Part shown: positions 49,732 to 58,306 of the stretch, in pieces
Numbering within the stretch: position 1 is the stretch's first letter
How the letters are laid out: the number at the start of each line of letters is the position of its first letter
Assembly: GCF_033097365.1 (NCBI RefSeq)
Contig: NZ_AP028461.1
Coordinates: forward strand, 6,448,001-6,512,000
Length of the DNA stretch: 64,000 nt
Reading direction: 5' to 3'
DNA from: Actinoplanes sichuanensis
GTDB taxonomy: Bacteria > Actinomycetota > Actinomycetes > Mycobacteriales > Micromonosporaceae
Notes under the pieces: model-generated
The model's input: the letters and a program-made list of their open reading frames with translations, nothing else
The model's database searches: none
Told to the model about the DNA's origin: nothing
Made by a program: the position numbers and the translations under genes

Positions 49732-50722
49732 CCAGACGCCCCTCGTCGCACCGGCACCGACGCCGGACGAGAAGGGCAAGACACCCAGTCGTTTCGACAG
49801 GTTCTACGGCCTCCTCACCGAACGACCGCTGTCGCTGTACGCCACCGCGTTCCTCCGCATCGGGTACGGCCTGCTGTTCCCGATCATCCTGTTACGGGAG
49901 TTCCCGAACCGGCACATGATCTGGGGACCCGACGCGGCCTGGAGTCCCGACCTGGCCCGTCGCATGTTCGCCGAGAACGGCGGGTTCAGTCTCCTCACGC
50001 TCTCCGACGACCCGTGGTACTTCGAGATGTGCTACGTCGGGGCGATCCTGATCAGCGTGCTGTTCCTGCTCGGCTGGCACACCCGGATCATGTCGGTGCT
50101 GTTCGCCGTCGCGGTGGTCTCGTTCTACTCACGCGCCGTGCTGATGAGCGACGGCGGCGACAACCTGATGGTCCTGATGGCCATGTACATCATGTTCACG
50201 GCGTGCGGGCGACGATGGTCCCTCGACGCGCGGCGGACCGGGACGGCCGAGCCACGGCCGGGCTTCCGCGAATTCGTGGTGACCGTCGTGCACAACTGCG
50301 GGCTCTTCGTGATGATGGCCCAGATGTGCGTCCTGTACGGGGCCGCCGGTCTCTACAAGGTGCAGGGCGAGACATGGGGCGACGGAACGGCCCTGCACTA
50401 CGTCTTCAAACAGGACCTGTTCCGGCCGTGGCCGGCGCTGTCCGACTTCCTCGACAGCCACCACATCATGATCGCGCTCGCCTGCTACATGACCGTACTG
50501 GTGCAGGTGGCCTTCCCGTTCAGCCTGTTCAGCAAGCTGAAGTACGTCGTGCTGCCGATCCTGATCGGCATGCACCTGGGCATCGCCTTCCTGATGGCGC
50601 TGCCGATGTTCTCCGCGGTGATGGTCCTGTCGGATCTGGTCTTCCTGCCGGACCGCTTCTACCGATGGGCCCTCCGCACCGGCCGGCGGTTGTTGCGGCG
50701 GGACCCGGCCCCGTCGGTGTGA
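49721..50722 (+). CDS. HTTM-domain (vitamin K carboxylase-like) membrane protein
   Basis: 333 residues with several membrane helices. ATAFLRIGYGLLFPIILLREFPNRHMIWG, YVGAILISVLFLLGWHTRIMSVLFAVAV and VHNCGLFVMMAQMCVLYGAAGLYKVQGETWGDGTALHYVF match HTTM proteins, the family that includes the membrane part of vitamin-K-dependent gamma-carboxylase and Bacillus SdpB. The lysine in GLYKVQG is in the region that acts as general base in the carboxylase; whether it does here is unknown. With DCC and DUF5819 neighbours it probably performs a redox-linked modification at the membrane. Confidence 0.88.
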   Translation: MAVDQTPLVAPAPTPDEKGKTPSRFDRFYGLLTERPLSLYATAFLRIGYGLLFPIILLREFPNRHMIWGPDAAWSPDLARRMFAENGGFSLLTLSDDPWYFEMCYVGAILISVLFLLGWHTRIMSVLFAVAVVSFYSRAVLMSDGGDNLMVLMAMYIMFTACGRRWSLDARRTGTAEPRPGFREFVVTVVHNCGLFVMMAQMCVLYGAAGLYKVQGETWGDGTALHYVFKQDLFRPWPALSDFLDSHHIMIALACYMTVLVQVAFPFSLFSKLKYVVLPILIGMHLGIAFLMALPMFSAVMVLSDLVFLPDRFYRWALRTGRRLLRRDPAPSV

Positions 50723-50735
50723 CGGAGCCGGGCCC
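50701..50735. terminator. Imperfect hairpin between convergent HTTM and DUF4153 genes
   Basis: GGACCCGGCCCCGTC and GACGGAGCCGGGCCC pair with one or two mismatches around a GGTGT loop; the stem includes the HTTM stop codon. It probably terminates the upstream operon. Confidence 0.5.
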
Positions 50736-50738
50736 ATC

Positions 50739-52865
50739 TCACCGGCGGGTCTTGGGTAGGTCGAACTGGTCGGCGCGGCGGCAGTCCTTCTGATTGCCGA
50801 CCGCGTCCGCACCCAGGCTCTTCAGCGCCTCCCGGGCCCGGGCCCGGCCCAGGTTCCACGCGTACCAGGGGTCGGGCTCCTTCAGGTCGTCGGCGATCCA
50901 GCTCAGCGTGCACCGCCGGACCGGATCGGGCAGCCTGGTCAGCGCCGGGGTCGCGTCGGCCGAGAGCGCCCGCAGGTACCAGGCGTCGATCTTGCCGGTC
51001 GCCTCGTAGCGGACCGCGTTACGGCTGGCCACGTAACCCTCCGGGTCGAGGACCGCCAGACCCAGCAGCATCACCACGGCCAGGCCCACGGTGGCCTGCG
51101 GGATCCACCGGCCCCGCCAGCTGATTCCGGCCACCGCGATCAGCACGAACACCGTACCGAGCAGCAACTCCAGCGACATCACGAAGATCCGCTCGCCGGT
51201 GAAGCTGTAGACCCGCTGGTACGCCCACATGCGCGACAGCGCGGACGCGACGATCACGACACTCAGCGCGCACAGCAGACCGAGCAGCACCCGCAGCAGG
51301 ACCCGCTCGATCCGCTGGTCCCGTTTCGCCCACCGGGCCAGCGCCGCGAGCACCCCCAATGACAGCAGCGTGACCGCCGCGAGTTGCCAGAAACCACTGC
51401 GGGCGTACTCGGCGTAGCTCAGGCCCGAGGTCTCCAGCACGTGCCGGGATCCGCCGAACAGGACGGTGAACTGGACCCCGACGAAACCGGCGAACAACAG
51501 CACCAGCGCGGACGAGGCGGGCGCCCACTCGACCAGGCCGAACCGGCCGCGGCCCGGGGTGTCCAGACCGGACGTGACGGGCGGTGCCGACAGCGTGTAG
51601 ACACCGGAGACGGCGAGCAGGCCACCGACGGCGGCCAGGAAGAGCCACTCGAAGACATGGCCCATCTCGAAGTCCGGCACCACGTCGTCGAGCAGCGCCG
51701 AGAACGCGACGTCGGCCGAGGACAGCAGGCCGCCGAAGACGAGCAGGATCACGATCGTCAGGACCGCGGAGAACACCACCCGGCCGGCCATCCCCGGGTT
51801 ACGGCCGGAGGACTGCAGGTGGTCGCGAACCCACGGGAGGCCGCGGAACGCCGCGTAGGGTGCGGCGAACAGGCTGAACAGGATCGACCTGATCTGCTTG
51901 CCGCCGACGATCGCCAGGGTCGCGCAGCCCAGCGCGCCGAGCACGCTGAACGTCACCAGCCACCAGGCGTTCCGGAACGCCGGAACCAGGAGCAGGGCCA
52001 GCGCCGACACGGTCCAGCCGATCCGGGTCCACCGGTCGGTGCGGGACATCTCGCCGGCCTTGCGGACCGCGGCGACCACACCGGCGGTCAGCGCCAGCGC
52101 GGCCAGGAACCAGCCGATGCCGACCCGGCCCAGCGGCAGGAACACGACGAAACCGAGGGCACCGGCCAGCACCCCGGCGGGTACGGCGCGGCCACGGGCC
52201 GCTTTCGGGCCGGGCCAGTTCTTGTCCCGGAACTTCCTCCAGGTCGACGGCGGCAGCGGCTCGTAGGCACCGTAGGGACCGGTCAACGGCGCCACCCGGC
52301 TGACCGGAATCGGCCGGCCCGCAGTCGGAGCACCGGGGGCCGGGCTTCCCTGCGCCGCTGAGGCCTCCTGGCCGGTCACCAACGGGCGGGCCAAGGGTGC
52401 GGGCTTGCTCTGGCCGGCCGCTCCCGCGTCGGCCGGGCCAGACTTCGCCGCAACATCTCCCTTACCGGCTTCAACCGGCGCATCGCTTTTGTCGGAACCC
52501 TTGGCCGGCGTGGCGTCGGCGGCCTTCGCGTCCGCGGCCTTCGCGTCCGCGGCGGCTGGTGTGACCGCGGGCTGCGGCGCGGCCGGGTCCGCGGTGGGCG
52601 GCACGGATCGGGCGACGTCGGGCGATGCGGGGGCCGGCGATGCGGCCGGCGCGGCGTCATCCGACGGCGCGGCCACCGGCAGCATCGGTACGAACAGCGC
52701 GTACCCCCGCGTACCGGAAGGGATCTGCACCGGAATCGCCCAGGCGGGCGCGCCCTCGGGGCCCGGCCAGACGATCGACGGGATCGCGTCCGTCGACGGC
52801 ATGACGAGGACTTGGGGTGGTGGGGCTTCCGACGGTTTTCGTTGTTCAGGCGGCGGCTCGGACAC
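50739..52865 (-). CDS. DUF4153/DUF4173-type polytopic membrane protein with Pro/Ala-rich N-terminus
   Basis: 708 residues from GTG 52865 (GAGGGGG just upstream). Residues 1-~215 are Pro/Ala/Asp/Lys-rich and probably disordered, with short repeats (AKAADAKAADA, from tandem GCGTCCGCGGCCTTC DNA). About a dozen membrane helices follow. The end has the family signature YSFTGERIFVMSLELLLGTVFVLIAVAG, then NAVRYEATGKIDAWYLRALSADATPALTRLPDPVRRC. Function unknown for the family. The long cytoplasmic tail is unusual and could be a binding platform. Confidence 0.82.
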   Translation of the reverse strand: MSEPPPEQRKPSEAPPPQVLVMPSTDAIPSIVWPGPEGAPAWAIPVQIPSGTRGYALFVPMLPVAAPSDDAAPAASPAPASPDVARSVPPTADPAAPQPAVTPAAADAKAADAKAADATPAKGSDKSDAPVEAGKGDVAAKSGPADAGAAGQSKPAPLARPLVTGQEASAAQGSPAPGAPTAGRPIPVSRVAPLTGPYGAYEPLPPSTWRKFRDKNWPGPKAARGRAVPAGVLAGALGFVVFLPLGRVGIGWFLAALALTAGVVAAVRKAGEMSRTDRWTRIGWTVSALALLLVPAFRNAWWLVTFSVLGALGCATLAIVGGKQIRSILFSLFAAPYAAFRGLPWVRDHLQSSGRNPGMAGRVVFSAVLTIVILLVFGGLLSSADVAFSALLDDVVPDFEMGHVFEWLFLAAVGGLLAVSGVYTLSAPPVTSGLDTPGRGRFGLVEWAPASSALVLLFAGFVGVQFTVLFGGSRHVLETSGLSYAEYARSGFWQLAAVTLLSLGVLAALARWAKRDQRIERVLLRVLLGLLCALSVVIVASALSRMWAYQRVYSFTGERIFVMSLELLLGTVFVLIAVAGISWRGRWIPQATVGLAVVMLLGLAVLDPEGYVASRNAVRYEATGKIDAWYLRALSADATPALTRLPDPVRRCTLSWIADDLKEPDPWYAWNLGRARAREALKSLGADAVGNQKDCRRADQFDLPKTRR

Positions 52866-52952
52866 GGGACCCCCTCGATTGATCGGTCCGCACACTGTAG
52901 GGCGCCCACGCCAATACGTCTACGTTGGGACGATCCCGTTTCGCCGCGACGA

Positions 52953-54458
52953 TCACCCGCCCTCGGTGAACACCTCCTCGCGCCGCCGCCGGATCGCCGG
53001 GAGCGCGGCCACGACCAGCGCAGACAGGGTGAGGAACAGCAGGGCCGCCGAGATCGGCCGGGTGACGAACACCGACGGGTCACCCCGGGAGATGATCAGC
53101 GCGCGCCGCAGGTTCTCCTCCAGCAGTGGCCCGAGCACGAAGCCGAGCAGCAGCGGTGCCGGCTCGCAGCCGCACTTGATCAGCACGTAGCCGAGGACTC
53201 CGAAGAACGCGATCGCATAGACGTCGAACGCGTTGAACGCCAGTGAGTAGGTGCCGATCACGGCGAACAGCACGATCATCGGGAACAGCACCCGGTACGG
53301 GATCCGCAGCATCCGCACCCAGATCCCGATCAGCGGCAGGTTGAGCAGGACGAGCAGCACGTTCCCGATCCACATCGACGCGATCAGGCCCCAGAACAGG
53401 GCCGGTTCCTCGGTGATGACGTTCGGTCCGGGGGTGATGCCGTGCACGATGAACGCCCCGACCATCAGCGCCATCACCGGATGGGCGGGCAGTCCGAGGG
53501 TGAGCAGCGGGATGAACGACGTCTGCGCGGCCGCGTTGTTCGCCGACTCGGGACCGGCCACCCCCTCGATCGCACCGCGCCCGAACTCGGCGCGCCGCTT
53601 CGAGATCCGCTTCTCCACCGCGTACGAGGTGAACGAGGCCAGCACGTGCCCGCCGCCGGGCAGCACACCGAGGGCCGCGCCGAGTCCCGTACCACGCAGG
53701 ATCGGACCGACGATCCGCCGCCGGTCCTCGCCGGTCGGCCAGAGGTTCGTCACGCCGCCGAGCAGGGCCGGTCGGTCGCGTTCGTTCTCCAGGTTGCGCA
53801 GGATCTCGGCGATGCCGAACATGCCGACGGCGACCGACACGAAGTCGATGCCGCCGTAGAGTTCGCGCTGCCCGAGCACGAACCGCGGCGTGCCGGTGTA
53901 GATGTCCTGGCCGACGGTGCCGAGCAGGATGCCGAGGGCGATCATCGCGAGCGCCTTCAACGCCGAGCCGCGGGCCAGCGCGATCGACACGATCAGGCCG
54001 AACAGCACGAGCGCGAAGTAGTCGGCCGGACCGAACCGGAGCGCGATCTCGGCCAGCGGCGGGGCGGCGACCGCCAGCACGACGGTGGCGACCGTACCGG
54101 CGAAGAAGGAACCGATCGCGGCGGCCGCCAGAGCCGGTCCGGCCCGCCCCTGGCGCGCCATCTCGTGGCCGTCGAGCGCGGTGACCGCGGCCGACGACTC
54201 GCCGGGCAGGTTGATCAGGATCGCCGTGGTGGAGCCGCCGTACTGGGCGCCGTAGTAGATGCCGGCCAGCATGATCAGCGCGGTGACCGGCTCGAATCCG
54301 AAGGTGATGGGCAGCAGCATGGCCACTGTGGCGGTCGGCCCGATGCCGGGCAGCACGCCGACCGCGGTGCCGAGCAGCACACCGGCGAAACAGTAGAGGA
54401 CGTTCTGCAGCAGGAAGGCGGTGGAGAAACCGAGGACCAGGTTGTCGAGGAGGTCCAT
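52953..54458 (-). CDS. tctA: TctA, large membrane subunit of tripartite tricarboxylate transporter
   Basis: 501 residues, about 11-12 helices. LGTAVGVLPGIGPTATVAMLLPITF is the characteristic TctA loop; a second copy of the fold carries LGVLPGGGHVLASFTSYAVEKRISK. IYYGAQYGGSTTAILINLPGESSAAVTALDG is diagnostic. It forms the channel with TctB and is fed by the binding protein TctC. Its ATG overlaps the TctB stop by one base (TGATG). It is the last gene of the tctCBA operon; substrate probably a di- or tricarboxylate. Confidence 0.94.
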   Translation of the reverse strand: MDLLDNLVLGFSTAFLLQNVLYCFAGVLLGTAVGVLPGIGPTATVAMLLPITFGFEPVTALIMLAGIYYGAQYGGSTTAILINLPGESSAAVTALDGHEMARQGRAGPALAAAAIGSFFAGTVATVVLAVAAPPLAEIALRFGPADYFALVLFGLIVSIALARGSALKALAMIALGILLGTVGQDIYTGTPRFVLGQRELYGGIDFVSVAVGMFGIAEILRNLENERDRPALLGGVTNLWPTGEDRRRIVGPILRGTGLGAALGVLPGGGHVLASFTSYAVEKRISKRRAEFGRGAIEGVAGPESANNAAAQTSFIPLLTLGLPAHPVMALMVGAFIVHGITPGPNVITEEPALFWGLIASMWIGNVLLVLLNLPLIGIWVRMLRIPYRVLFPMIVLFAVIGTYSLAFNAFDVYAIAFFGVLGYVLIKCGCEPAPLLLGFVLGPLLEENLRRALIISRGDPSVFVTRPISAALLFLTLSALVVAALPAIRRRREEVFTEGG

Positions 54459-54901
54459 CACCAGCCCCAGAGCGGGACACGGAGCTGGAGTCCGACCACG
54501 AAGATCAGGGTGGCCGCCACGGTCAGCCCGGCCGACACGGCCAGCGCGGCGAGCGGCCGGACCCGGCGGGCGGCCAGGGTGGCGAGCATGGCGGTCACCA
54601 TCGAGGTCGGCACGAACCCGAGCCGCCTGACGAAGACGCCGAAGAACACCACGGCCGACAGGATCAGCAGCACGGCCCGCCACGGCACCGGCCCGAAGGT
54701 GATGTCGTCGGCGGCGATCAGTCCTTTGACCACGATGGCCAGGCCGAGTACCACCACCACCGCGCCGATCAGCAGCGGGAAGTAGCCGGGCCCCATCCGC
54801 AGTGGGGTCCCCCGGTCGTAACCGAGGGACCCCACCACGAACAGGCCGCCGATCAGGACGAAGATCCCGCCGGCGAGCAGATCCGGGAACGAGCGGCGCA
54901 T
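54458..54901 (-). CDS. tctB: TctB, small membrane subunit of tripartite tricarboxylate transporter
   Basis: 147 residues, four helices. FPDLLAGGIFVLIGGLFVVGSLGYDRGTPLRMGPGYFPLLIGAVVVVLG has the TctB hallmark of a first helix and the loop (R)MGPGYFP. It is translated directly after TctC: its ATG follows the TctC TAG with no gap. Confidence 0.92.
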   Translation of the reverse strand: MRRSFPDLLAGGIFVLIGGLFVVGSLGYDRGTPLRMGPGYFPLLIGAVVVVLGLAIVVKGLIAADDITFGPVPWRAVLLILSAVVFFGVFVRRLGFVPTSMVTAMLATLAARRVRPLAALAVSAGLTVAATLIFVVGLQLRVPLWGW

Positions 54902-55903
54902 CTACGAGGCCTTGACGCCGGCGTCGGAGATGACCTTGGCCCAGGTGGCGATCTGTTCCTCGAGGTGGGTGCGGTGCGCCTCGGGGGTGGCGTCGGCGGC
55001 CGGCACCGGGGCGGTGCCGAGCTTGGCCATCTGGTCGATCACGGCCGGGTCGGCCAGGGCCGTGGTCAGGGCGCCGGACAGCTTCCGTACCACCTCGTCG
55101 GGTGTCCCGGCCGGAACGTAGAGGCCGTGCCAGACGCTGACCTGAAGTTGTGGCATGCCGGCCTCGGTCGTGGTGGGCAGGTCGGGCAGGCTCTTCACCC
55201 GCTCGGGGGTGGTGACCGCGTACGCCTTGACCTTGCCCGCGGTGATCTGTCCGGTGGTGTTGGTGGTCTGATCGCACATCACGTCGACCTGCCCGCCGAC
55301 CAGGTCGGTCAGCGCCGGTCCGGTCCCCTGGTAGGGCACCTCCTGGAGCTTGACCCCGACCGCCGATTGGAAGAGCAGGCCACACAGGTGCGAGGCGGCG
55401 CCGATCCCGGCGTTGGCCAGGGTGACCGTGCCGGCGTTCGCCTTCAGGTACGCGGTCAGGTCGGTGAACGTGGCGGGTGGGAGGTCGGGCCGCGCGACCA
55501 CGGTCATCGGCACCTCGGTGACCAGCCCGATCGTCGCGAAGTCCGCGAGCGGCTGGTAGCCGAGGTCCTTGTAGAGGGCGGGCGCGGTGGACATGCCGAT
55601 GTGGTGCATGAGCACGGTGTAGCCGTCCGGCTGGGCGGCGGCGACCTGACCGGCGGCGACGGTTCCGCCGGCGCCCTCGACGTTCTGGACGACGATCCGG
55701 CCGCCGAGGGCCTTCGCCATCGGGTCGGCGATCATCCGGGTGACGGTGTCGGTCGGCCCGCCCGCGCTGAACGGGACGACGATGGTGATGTTCTGGTCCG
55801 GGTACCCGCCGCCGCTGTCGGTTCCGCCGTCGCCCGAGCACGCGGCGACGAGCGAGACGACGGTGAAGGCGGCGATCATCCTGGGCACGGTGCCGAGTCG
55901 CAT
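54902..55903 (-). CDS. tctC: TctC, substrate-binding lipoprotein of tripartite tricarboxylate transporter
   Basis: 333 residues. The signal ends in a lipobox, VSLVAAC (Cys near residue 22), followed by a Gly/Ser linker. The Bug/TctC fold is clear: ITIVVPFSAGGPTDTVTRMIADPMAKALGGRIVVQNVEGAGG, GYTVLMHH, LKANAGTVTLANAGIGAASHL, VPYQGTGPALTDLVGGQVDVMCDQT. It captures the carboxylate outside the membrane and hands it to TctAB. ATG 55903 was chosen for the lipoprotein signal. A TctDE-type two-component regulator is not present nearby. Confidence 0.93.
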   Translation of the reverse strand: MRLGTVPRMIAAFTVVSLVAACSGDGGTDSGGGYPDQNITIVVPFSAGGPTDTVTRMIADPMAKALGGRIVVQNVEGAGGTVAAGQVAAAQPDGYTVLMHHIGMSTAPALYKDLGYQPLADFATIGLVTEVPMTVVARPDLPPATFTDLTAYLKANAGTVTLANAGIGAASHLCGLLFQSAVGVKLQEVPYQGTGPALTDLVGGQVDVMCDQTTNTTGQITAGKVKAYAVTTPERVKSLPDLPTTTEAGMPQLQVSVWHGLYVPAGTPDEVVRKLSGALTTALADPAVIDQMAKLGTAPVPAADATPEAHRTHLEEQIATWAKVISDAGVKAS

Positions 55904-55995
55904 GTCCTGGCCTCTCTGTCGGTGACTCCCCCTCGATGTCGATATCCATTGACGAACGTATATCAAGCAGGTCGCCAGGCGTTACGATCCGTGCC

Positions 55996-56298
55996 GTGCG
56001 GGTCGATGCGGACGAATTGCGGGACGCGGCGCGGGCCTTACGGGACGACGCCGCCGAGGGTCTCCGGCAGGCGGCCGACCGGGTACGGCTACCCGACCAG
56101 CGGTACGGCGTGGAGGCCGCGTTCGACAGGTACACCACCGCGATCCCGTACCGGGCGCTCGCCGCCGCGGTCGAGCAGGAGCTGCGCCTGCTCGAACAGG
56201 CCGCACGCGAACTGGCCGACGCCCTGGACCGCACCGCGGCCGACTACCGGCAGTCCGACGATCGGGCCGCACACCGGTGGGGCGGCGGGCCGCGGTGA
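55996..56298 (+). CDS. Small helical WXG100-like protein
   Basis: 100 residues from GTG 55996. Two long amphipathic helices: DADELRDAARALRDDAAEGLRQAADRVRL and YRALAAAVEQELRLLEQAARELADALDRTAADYRQSDDRAA, with an in-between turn. The size and helix-turn-helix hairpin match ESX/WXG100-type proteins and YxxxD/E-like ends (YRQSDD), though a W-x-G in the turn is not seen. Its stop overlaps the GTG of the next gene (GTGA). It may be a secretion partner or targeting factor for that product. Confidence 0.7.
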   Translation: MRVDADELRDAARALRDDAAEGLRQAADRVRLPDQRYGVEAAFDRYTTAIPYRALAAAVEQELRLLEQAARELADALDRTAADYRQSDDRAAHRWGGGPR

Positions 56299-57833
56299 CC
56301 GACGAGGATCTGCGGGCGTTGCGGCACGAGCAGGGCAACATCCGGGCGGCGTACGGGCTGTGGGGCACCGACGAACTGACCGCCGGCTGCCGGGCCGGGG
56401 CGCGGGTGCCGGGTTTCGGCGGCGACCCGGGCACCCTCGACGACATCGCCCGCAACCTCACCGAGGTACGCCGGATCACCGCCCTCGCCGGGGAGGTCGT
56501 CGGTGACCTGCGGGACCGTGGCGTCGCCGCCGGCTGGGCCGGGGACACCCAGGTCGAGGCGGCCGAAGCCGTCGAGGCGCTGTTCTCCGCGGTGCACGGG
56601 CTGCTGGACACCCTCGGTGATCTTCCGGCGCGCGTCGACGCGTACCGCATGATGATCGAACGTTGGGGAAACACCGACCTGGCCGCGACCGAGGACCTGA
56701 ACGATGTCGCGGCGCACGCCGCGCGGATGACCGCGCTGAATCGTCTGCCGGACCCGTCCGACTACGACGCCGGACTGATGGCCGTCCTGCACGAACGTGC
56801 GATGCGATCGATCAACGACCGGGTGACCGGGCATCACGCGATCACCGAAGCCGGCCGTGATCTCGCCTCCCACCTGCGGGATCGAGCCGCCCAGGCGCGC
56901 GCCCGGCGGATGGCCGGCTCGCCGCTGAGCGCGCTGGACGAGGTGGTGCTGACCGAGGCCGGCAGTGACTGGCGGTCGGCCGACCCCGGTGTGCTGACGC
57001 CCTCCCAGGCCGAGCGGGCGGCCGCGGCTCTCGACCGGCTGGAGGCAGCCGACCGGCGCGCCATGATCGATCTGCTGCGGTCGGCGGTCTCGCCGGAGCA
57101 GCGCGCCCATCTGATGAAAGCGCTGGCCGCCGGATATCCGGTCGAGGAGGTCGCCGAGTTCAACGGCCTGATCGCCGGACACGGTGACGACGGACCGTGG
57201 CTGGCGGCGCGGCTCGGACCGTTCGACATGGACTCCGGGCCGGGGCCGGCGGCCGGGCCCGGCTGGTCGCAGGAACAGCTTCCGACCTGCGTGGCCGCGT
57301 CGACCGTGGCCGCGCGGGCCGCCGTCGACCCGATCTACGCGCTGCAGTTGACCACGGGTGGGCGCCCCGGCGATCCGGCGTACGACAGCCCGGCCGCCTT
57401 CCGCGAGCGGTGGCGGGCCGAGCAGCTGCGGATCTACGACGACGGGCGGGACCTGGTGCAGAAGATCGCCGGAACGGACGGGATGACGTCCGGGCAGTCC
57501 GCGGCGATCGCCGACGAACAGATCGGCACGCGGACCGGGGTGGTCTACGCCAATGCGGACATGGACAGTGCCGACGGCCGGGCCGGCATGCTGCCGCGGA
57601 TCGAGGCGGCCGTCGACGACGGTCATCCGGTGCCGGTGACCACCCGCTCGGACGGCACCGCCCACCAGCTGATGATCATCGGGCATCAGGGCGGTGAGCT
57701 GCAGATCTACAACCCCTGGGGCTACACGTACTGGGTTTCCGAAGACGCCTTCACCGACGGTGACATCAGCAACGGTGACCCGGGCCTGCCGCGGACGCCG
57801 ACCTCGGTACGCCTTCCGGACGGGGTGGGCTGA
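56295..57833 (+). CDS. WXG-domain protein with C-terminal papain/C39-like cysteine peptidase domain
   Basis: 512 residues from GTG 56295. Residues ~45-145 are helical with W81-A-G83 (GVAAGWAGDTQVEAAEAVEAL), a WXG-type motif. Residues ~150-300 are mixed helical (LTPSQAERAAAALDRLEAADRRAMIDLLRSA). Residues ~320-485 look like a papain-fold or C39-like peptidase: Gln327 and Cys332 in SQEQLPTCVAAS, His457 in GTAHQLMIIGH and Asn473 in IYNPWG give a Cys-His-Asn set. This reads like a polymorphic-toxin or T7SS-type effector. It overlaps both neighbours (GTGA and TGATG). No signal peptide. Confidence 0.75.
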   Translation: MTDEDLRALRHEQGNIRAAYGLWGTDELTAGCRAGARVPGFGGDPGTLDDIARNLTEVRRITALAGEVVGDLRDRGVAAGWAGDTQVEAAEAVEALFSAVHGLLDTLGDLPARVDAYRMMIERWGNTDLAATEDLNDVAAHAARMTALNRLPDPSDYDAGLMAVLHERAMRSINDRVTGHHAITEAGRDLASHLRDRAAQARARRMAGSPLSALDEVVLTEAGSDWRSADPGVLTPSQAERAAAALDRLEAADRRAMIDLLRSAVSPEQRAHLMKALAAGYPVEEVAEFNGLIAGHGDDGPWLAARLGPFDMDSGPGPAAGPGWSQEQLPTCVAASTVAARAAVDPIYALQLTTGGRPGDPAYDSPAAFRERWRAEQLRIYDDGRDLVQKIAGTDGMTSGQSAAIADEQIGTRTGVVYANADMDSADGRAGMLPRIEAAVDDGHPVPVTTRSDGTAHQLMIIGHQGGELQIYNPWGYTYWVSEDAFTDGDISNGDPGLPRTPTSVRLPDGVG

Positions 57834-58234
57834 TGCGGATCCGCACCGACGAGGAGGCCGCGCGTTCCGATGTGGCGGCGCTGCTGGCCGACGGGCGGTT
57901 CGCCGACGCGCTCGTGCCCGCGGCCGTTCAGGCCGGGCGGCTCGGCGTTTCACCACGGTCGCTGACCTTCCTGGCCGAGATCGTCCGCCGCGGCGGCGCC
58001 GTCTTCGCGGCGCGACTTCAAGAGCCGATCCCCGACCATCCCCATCTGGTACGGCCATGGCTGCTCGCCTTCGCGAACCTTCCTCCCGGGCCCGCCTCGC
58101 CGCCCGGTCTTGTTTCGCCGCCCGGGCCCGCCGTCCCGTCCGGGGCTTGGGAGGCGGATGTCCGGCTTGCTCGCTGGCTCGACGGGGTGGCCATGCTGGT
58201 CGAGGCCCGGCGAGGCACCGTCGCGTTCAGCTAA
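57833..58234 (+). CDS. Small partner protein (candidate immunity or chaperone)
   Basis: 133 residues; the ATG overlaps the stop of the peptidase-domain gene (TGATG). Helical start (EEAARSDVAALLADGRFADALVPAAVQAGRLG, SLTFLAEIVRRGGAVFAARLQEP), then a Pro/Gly-rich insertion (PPGPASPPGLVSPPGPA) and a final helix. No signal peptide and no known family. Tight coupling to an effector-like gene suggests an immunity or accessory protein; this is inference. Confidence 0.65.
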   Translation: MRIRTDEEAARSDVAALLADGRFADALVPAAVQAGRLGVSPRSLTFLAEIVRRGGAVFAARLQEPIPDHPHLVRPWLLAFANLPPGPASPPGLVSPPGPAVPSGAWEADVRLARWLDGVAMLVEARRGTVAFS

Positions 58235-58306
58235 CTCTCAGCTACACACGTTCTGCCCAGGAATTCCTCAGGGTCCTACCATGATCCACATTGAACCTCT
58301 CGGTCC

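Noticed and set aside
52953..56234. 1093-codon frame seeming to fuse an N-terminal extension to TctA
   Set aside because: The extension lies over tctB and tctC in a wrong frame; TctA starts at 54458 with the standard 1-nt overlap to TctB.
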